Below, one piece after another: positions 3,877-7,266 of a DNA stretch of 7,266 bases. The notes under the pieces are model-generated. The model worked only from the letters and a program-made list of their open reading frames with translations, ran no database searches and was not told the origin of the DNA. This DNA comes from Candidatus Bathyarchaeota archaeon (GTDB taxonomy: Archaea > Thermoproteota > Bathyarchaeia > 40CM-2-53-6 > FEN-987): the NCBI GenBank assembly GCA_022865625.1, contig JALHTB010000129.1, positions 1 through 7,266 on the forward strand, in the 5' to 3' direction. The translations under genes were made by a program, and so were the position numbers. Position 1 is the first letter of the stretch, and every line of letters begins with the position of its first letter.

Positions 3877-4836
3877 CTAGCCGACCTGAGCAAACTCCAG
3901 CTTGCCAGTTGCATGTGCAGTGGTCTTAAGGGCACGCAACATTATGCAGGCTTCACACTCCGCGTTAGGTGTAGGGTCACCACAGGTAGTGCATGCTTGA
4001 AACTTGCGAGTCATACTCGCGCTGCCAATCATCTCTGAGAGTCTTCCAACTGACCCGTAGATTGTGTGTTTCAAGCCGGGGTGTTTCAGCTCGAGCCTGT
4101 TGAGCATGGTCCTGATGTCTCCTCTCAGAGCGTCGCCCCCGTGTGGGCAAGGAATGCTCTGGAATCGTGCTCCTGCGGCAAACGCATACAGTGCTGTCTC
4201 GCATTCGGGCACCTCAGCCAATGGCTTGATCCTCGGAACGAACTTCGCCGAAGTCTTCCATGGAACCGAGGAAACACGCGAGATACGCGCGACATCGCCA
4301 TGCATCACGTTAAGAAGTGCAGTTTGCACTTCGTCGTCAAGATTGTGAGCGGTAGCCAGTTTCGTAGCTCCAATACGTCTGGCGCCTTCATTCAATGCCT
4401 TTCTTCTCAGTACGCCGCAGTAGGAACAGGGTTGCAGTTCGTTCCGTCCTGAAGCCACCTCGTCCATCGTTATTCCGTACAATTGCTCGAACGAGATGAC
4501 CACATGCTCGACCTTCAACTCGTTGCAGGTCTCTTTTGCTATGGCGACAGCTTCGTTCCGATAGTCAGAGATCCCTTCGTCCACTGTCAGCGCAACGAGT
4601 CTGGCCGGCGGGAAACGTCGTTCCAGTTTCCACAGAATACGAAGCAGACCTACACTGTCTTTTCCGCCTGAGAGAGCAACGACGATCTTGTCATTGGGCT
4701 CAAGCAGTCGCTTGGCCACTATGGTTTTCCGAACCTTAGTCTCAACGCTGTCTAGAAAGCACTTCTTGCAGAGGATGACGCCTTCCTGCTCTCTCCTGTA
4801 GAAGGCCTGACTGGTTCCACACTTGGAGCAGGCCAC
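3877..4836 (-). CDS. tRNA 2-thiolation enzyme, TtuA/Ncs6 (NcsA) family
   Basis: A PP-loop ATPase of 319 residues that activates a tRNA uridine for sulfur insertion. Motifs in order: an N-terminal zinc ribbon (C3, C6, C23, C26), the PP-loop SGGKDS (56-61), 'PCSYCGVLRR' (C137, C140), 'AHNLDDEVQT', the lone cysteine in 'CPHGGD' (C230), and a C-terminal zinc finger (C282, C285, C294, C297). C137, C140 and C230 match the three cysteines that hold the catalytic Fe-S cluster in TtuA. The family makes 2-thiouridine at position 54 (TtuA) or at wobble position 34 (Ncs6/NcsA); the sequence alone does not decide which. I prefer the GTG at 4836 over the adjacent TTG (4839) because GGAGG lies six bases before it. 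The gene starts 17 bases after the protease stop, so the two are probably co-transcribed. The stop is TAG. Confidence 0.93.
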   Translation of the reverse strand: MACSKCGTSQAFYRREQEGVILCKKCFLDSVETKVRKTIVAKRLLEPNDKIVVALSGGKDSVGLLRILWKLERRFPPARLVALTVDEGISDYRNEAVAIAKETCNELKVEHVVISFEQLYGITMDEVASGRNELQPCSYCGVLRRKALNEGARRIGATKLATAHNLDDEVQTALLNVMHGDVARISRVSSVPWKTSAKFVPRIKPLAEVPECETALYAFAAGARFQSIPCPHGGDALRGDIRTMLNRLELKHPGLKHTIYGSVGRLSEMIGSASMTRKFQACTTCGDPTPNAECEACIMLRALKTTAHATGKLEFAQVG

Positions 4837-4853
4837 CAAATCCCTCCTGTCCC

Positions 4854-6026
4854 TCAGAGCTTGATGAATCCGAATCGTATGATTGAGAGAACAAAATTCA
4901 ATCCGAGTATCGCTAGGGACGCAGATGTTGCGAACATCCGTATCTCCTTAGTGCGCCCCACGCCCAGAGACTTCAAGATGGCTTCAAGGAATCGATCTCC
5001 GTCGAACATGTACAACGGCAGCATGTTGATTATTGCAACACTGAGGAAGACGACAGATACCCAGAACTCTGCGCGGAGAAGATGATACGGTAGACTATCC
5101 GGCAGGAACGGCAGCTTGCCGCTGTACGCGATGAAATCTCTAAGGGGACTCACGCCCATGATTCCGCGAGAGCTGTTCTTCGGATCAGCCTCCGTCGTGA
5201 TCTTGAAGTCCCCGCGTAATGTGGCAACCGTCACCAGGGTCCCGGGAGTCGCTCCCGTCATTGCCCGCTGCAATTCAGCGACAGTATGAACTGACACGCC
5301 ACTAATTCCAGTTATCACATCACCAGCTTGCATGCCGGCCTCTTCGGCTGGGTAGCCAGGCATGAGCCCTGCCACTTCAACACCCACAAAGTTCGTTGTG
5401 TAGAATGGACTGATTGTGGCAGCAAAGTTGGCGAACAGTAGAAGTACTACTAATCCAAGGGCAGCATTCGTGAACGAACCGGCTGCATACACTCTCATCT
5501 TCGTCTGGTTCGAAGCTTTCTCGAGTTGTTCTTCATCAGGTTCCACGAATCCGCCGAAAAGCACTACCGCGACAAAGATCCCGGCTGACTTGAGAGGCAC
5601 GTTGTCCGTTCGTGTTGCGATTCCATGCGCCAGTTCATGTGTTGCCAGCACCAACGAGATCGCAAGGAGCAGGTATGGAAAGCTCTCCCAACTTATCGTC
5701 AGCCCGGGAAGAGGAATCACAGGTTGGATAGATGTGGCAACCTCAACATGGTAGAAGAGATTGAACAGGTTTAGTCCGAGCTGGTAGATCGCGAAGACCA
5801 TCAATCCGACTCCGACGGCAACACCCGTATTCCCGAGAATCCGCCATGTACTCCGTCTCTTCTCAGCGAGCGATCCAATCCATTCGTTGAGCGCCGTCGT
5901 CTTGTACATGAAGTAGATCGGTGAGAGAACAAATCCGAAACGCTCTGCCTTGAGAGCCTTGCCGACCAAGTAGATTCCGACCCAGACTGCAACATACAGA
6001 AACAGAGTGGTGATCGTGGGGTCCAT
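4854..6026 (-). CDS. M50 (site-2-protease type) membrane metalloprotease with PDZ domain
   Basis: From the ATG at 6026 the protein is 390 residues. It has about six or seven hydrophobic segments, the zinc-binding HELAH (130-134) and a distal 'NMLPLYMFDGD' (334-344) whose aspartate is the third zinc ligand in M50 proteases. A PDZ domain lies between them ('GVEVAGLMPGYPAEEAGMQA' onward, about 214-280). Family role: cutting membrane-spanning substrates within the bilayer. No partner or substrate is visible here. The frame extends to a GTG at 6071, adding 15 charged residues; I prefer the ATG because GAGGA lies just upstream and a membrane segment begins soon after it. A TATA-like stretch at 6074-6087 would give this gene and the thiolase gene their own transcript, separate from Pelota. 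Confidence 0.94.
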   Translation of the reverse strand: MDPTITTLFLYVAVWVGIYLVGKALKAERFGFVLSPIYFMYKTTALNEWIGSLAEKRRSTWRILGNTGVAVGVGLMVFAIYQLGLNLFNLFYHVEVATSIQPVIPLPGLTISWESFPYLLLAISLVLATHELAHGIATRTDNVPLKSAGIFVAVVLFGGFVEPDEEQLEKASNQTKMRVYAAGSFTNAALGLVVLLLFANFAATISPFYTTNFVGVEVAGLMPGYPAEEAGMQAGDVITGISGVSVHTVAELQRAMTGATPGTLVTVATLRGDFKITTEADPKNSSRGIMGVSPLRDFIAYSGKLPFLPDSLPYHLLRAEFWVSVVFLSVAIINMLPLYMFDGDRFLEAILKSLGVGRTKEIRMFATSASLAILGLNFVLSIIRFGFIKL

Positions 6027-6060
6027 GATTCTTCCTCGGTGTTCTTCCGGGATTAGAGCG

Positions 6061-6108
6061 TCAAGAATCACCGGCTAAACTAAAAGCATGCCTCTTTGGC
6101 ACTATCAT
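6061..6108 (-). CDS. Possible 15-codon leader peptide before the protease
   Basis: An AGGAGG (6117-6112), the second GGAGG-type site in an intergenic stretch of this window, precedes ATG-ATA-GTG at 6108. The frame reads MIVPKRHAFSLAGDS and stops at 6061. It fills most of the 101-base gap between the Pelota stop and the protease ATG and overlaps the protease's TATA-like stretch. It may be translated as a leader, or the AGGAGG may be chance. There is no known homologue to compare with. Confidence 0.2.
   Translation of the reverse strand: MIVPKRHAFSLAGDS
6074..6087 (-). promoter_or_regulatory. TATA-like stretch for the protease-thiolase pair
   Basis: GCTTTTAGTTTAGC-like sequence on the minus strand, about 50 bases before the ATG at 6026. 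It fits a leader of about 30 bases that includes the GAGGA site. It is moderately convincing only. Confidence 0.4.
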
Positions 6109-6127
6109 CGTCCTCCTGAGATGTACT

Positions 6128-7204
6128 TTAGCCTTGATGGCGGCGATATCTCAGGAGAGCTGCAACCCCGCCCAGTGATTGCAGCATTTTTCCTGCTTCC
6201 TGCTCGCTGCTCACCAGTACCACCTTGCCACTCCGGTCCTCAACACTTCTCATTATCGCCTCGAGTCTGGACCTCTCTTCATCCTCAGCTTCTCTGAGCA
6301 CCTCATCACACACTAAGAGCGTCTCCACCGCTCCTGAGTCTGTGTCAGCCTGGACACGGTCGAGTCCGTAGGAGATGTCTCCAGTGGATGATCCAAGCCG
6401 TTTCAGCGCCTCGTTGACAAGTTCGATTTCCTGCACCGTACGGGAGTCGCGCCTGATCTTGTTGATTGCACCTACTCTGATCGCTTCATGAACACCTGCG
6501 ATTCCGCCGCTCCCCACGGCCTTGACCGCCACAGTCCTTGATCTGAGGTGTTTCGCCTCAGACCTGAGCTCCTTGACGAAGTGATCCTTAGTGAAGCCCG
6601 GTCCTACGATCAGAAGCGGCCCGCTGACTTCGACACTAACAGTATCAAGCAGCGTCATGATTCTATGGAAGTAGTCTCTTATCGCGATTTGACGTTTGTC
6701 TTCCTCGTTCTTCCCTGGAAGGCGAGATCGGATCTCGCCCTTGAAGTCGAGTCCGAAGCTGCGGAGAACTGCAACAGATGCTTCTTCCGAGTCGAGTGCG
6801 ACGATGATTATTGGTTCCTCAGCGACCACAGCCTTCTCGATTCTCTCGACATGATGACTCGCCCACTTGTCCTTCAGAATTGTGACAATGTCTTCAGGCC
6901 CCACACTCAGCGTATGATGTGACCCGGTAACTCTGACCTCTTCGGGGGCTTCGAAGACTATTCCATGAACACGCAACCTGTCCATATCCCGGTCAAAGTA
7001 CACTTTCTGCACGGTGATTCCGAGCGTAACAGTGACTCTCCTGCTGGATGGCCTCGCCGTCTCAGTTGACTTCACTTCCCTCGTTGTCCTTCCAAGAACT
7101 CGATCCCCCTTCTGGATCACATTGTAGAGTACCCAGAGATCGTCTATGTTTCGAAGCTCTAGCTTCATTACGCCGTGCTTGATGTCTTTCGTGAGTATCT
7201 TCAA
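6128..7204 (-). CDS. pelA: Pelota, mRNA-surveillance and ribosome-rescue factor (aPelota)
   Basis: The protein has 358 residues, the usual archaeal length. It opens 'MKILTKDIKHGVMKLELRNI' then 'DDLWVLYNVIQKGD', the family N-terminus, and continues as an Sm-like first domain to about residue 130. The central domain (about 131-255) has 'LLIVGPGFTKDHF' and 'GSGGIAGVHEAI'. The C-terminal domain is eL30-like and ends 'LGGVAALLRY'. As expected there is no GGQ motif: Pelota resembles aRF1 but splits stalled ribosomes with ABCE1 instead of releasing peptide, and archaeal EF-1alpha (also encoded here) is its delivery GTPase. The start is a TTG at 7204; the match to family N-termini is exact in length and a weak GAAGG lies upstream. 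A strong TATA box lies 47-56 bases upstream. Confidence 0.97.
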   Translation of the reverse strand: MKILTKDIKHGVMKLELRNIDDLWVLYNVIQKGDRVLGRTTREVKSTETARPSSRRVTVTLGITVQKVYFDRDMDRLRVHGIVFEAPEEVRVTGSHHTLSVGPEDIVTILKDKWASHHVERIEKAVVAEEPIIIVALDSEEASVAVLRSFGLDFKGEIRSRLPGKNEEDKRQIAIRDYFHRIMTLLDTVSVEVSGPLLIVGPGFTKDHFVKELRSEAKHLRSRTVAVKAVGSGGIAGVHEAIRVGAINKIRRDSRTVQEIELVNEALKRLGSSTGDISYGLDRVQADTDSGAVETLLVCDEVLREAEDEERSRLEAIMRSVEDRSGKVVLVSSEQEAGKMLQSLGGVAALLRYRRHQG

Positions 7205-7250
7205 GAGCGAATGCCTTCACTCGGGTGGGAGAATACCTTGGCTAGTGAGC

Positions 7251-7260
7251 TTTTTATACG
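7251..7260 (-). promoter_or_regulatory. TATA box for Pelota
   Basis: CGTATAAAAA on the minus strand is the clearest TATA box in the window. A start about 25 bases downstream leaves a leader of about 25 bases before the TTG at 7204. Confidence 0.75.
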
Positions 7261-7266
7261 ATTAGC

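Noticed and set aside
1..7266. CRISPR arrays, transposases, phage or defence genes
   Set aside because: No regularly spaced repeats, no transposase or integrase motifs and no defence domains; all recognised genes are core informational or housekeeping genes.

Overview
The window is archaeal. The proteins are archaeal/eukaryotic-type (uS10, EF-1alpha, uS7, Pelota, Alba). Most genes have a TATA-like box 25-60 bases upstream, and the tRNA carries bulge-helix-bulge introns and an encoded CCA. EF-1alpha has the roughly 11-residue 'GEFE...GGQTREH' insertion shared by the TACK and Asgard lineages with eukaryotes, which argues against a euryarchaeon. A TACK archaeon (Thermoproteota in the broad sense, for example a Nitrososphaeria- or Bathyarchaeia-like lineage) is my best guess; the exact class cannot be read from this window.

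Layout. Positions 1-461 hold plus-strand genes: the 3' part of an Alba chromatin protein (2-208), a hairpin/T-run terminator, and a 35-residue CxxC...CxxxC zinc-finger protein (354-461). Everything from 504 to the right end is on the minus strand. Read in transcription order it is: Pelota (7204-6128), a membrane M50 site-2 protease with a PDZ domain (6026-4854), a TtuA/Ncs6-type tRNA 2-thiolation enzyme (4836-3877), an SRP RNA (about 3776-3450), ribosomal protein uS7 (3336-2749), EF-1alpha (2550-1237), uS10 (1164-856) and a tRNA-Leu(CAA) (655-504). The plus- and minus-strand blocks converge around 461-504.

Three genes are not obvious as long open frames: the start-less Alba, the 35-codon zinc finger, and the SRP RNA, which overlaps the spurious N-terminal extension of the uS7 frame. 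The fourth compact element is the tRNA. Its 152-base gene folds into a normal 88-nt tRNA-Leu only if three short introns (15, 24 and 25 nt) are removed: one at the end of the D-loop, one inside the 5' strand of the anticodon stem (30/31), and one at the canonical 37/38 site.

Functionally this is a translation neighbourhood: ribosomal proteins, the elongation factor, a tRNA, a tRNA-modifying enzyme, the no-go rescue factor Pelota, and the SRP RNA for membrane targeting. The classical 'str' order (S12-S7-EF-G-EF-1alpha-S10) is broken up: S12 and EF-G are missing, and S7, EF-1alpha and S10 each have their own promoter-like element. I see no mobile element, CRISPR array or defence system.
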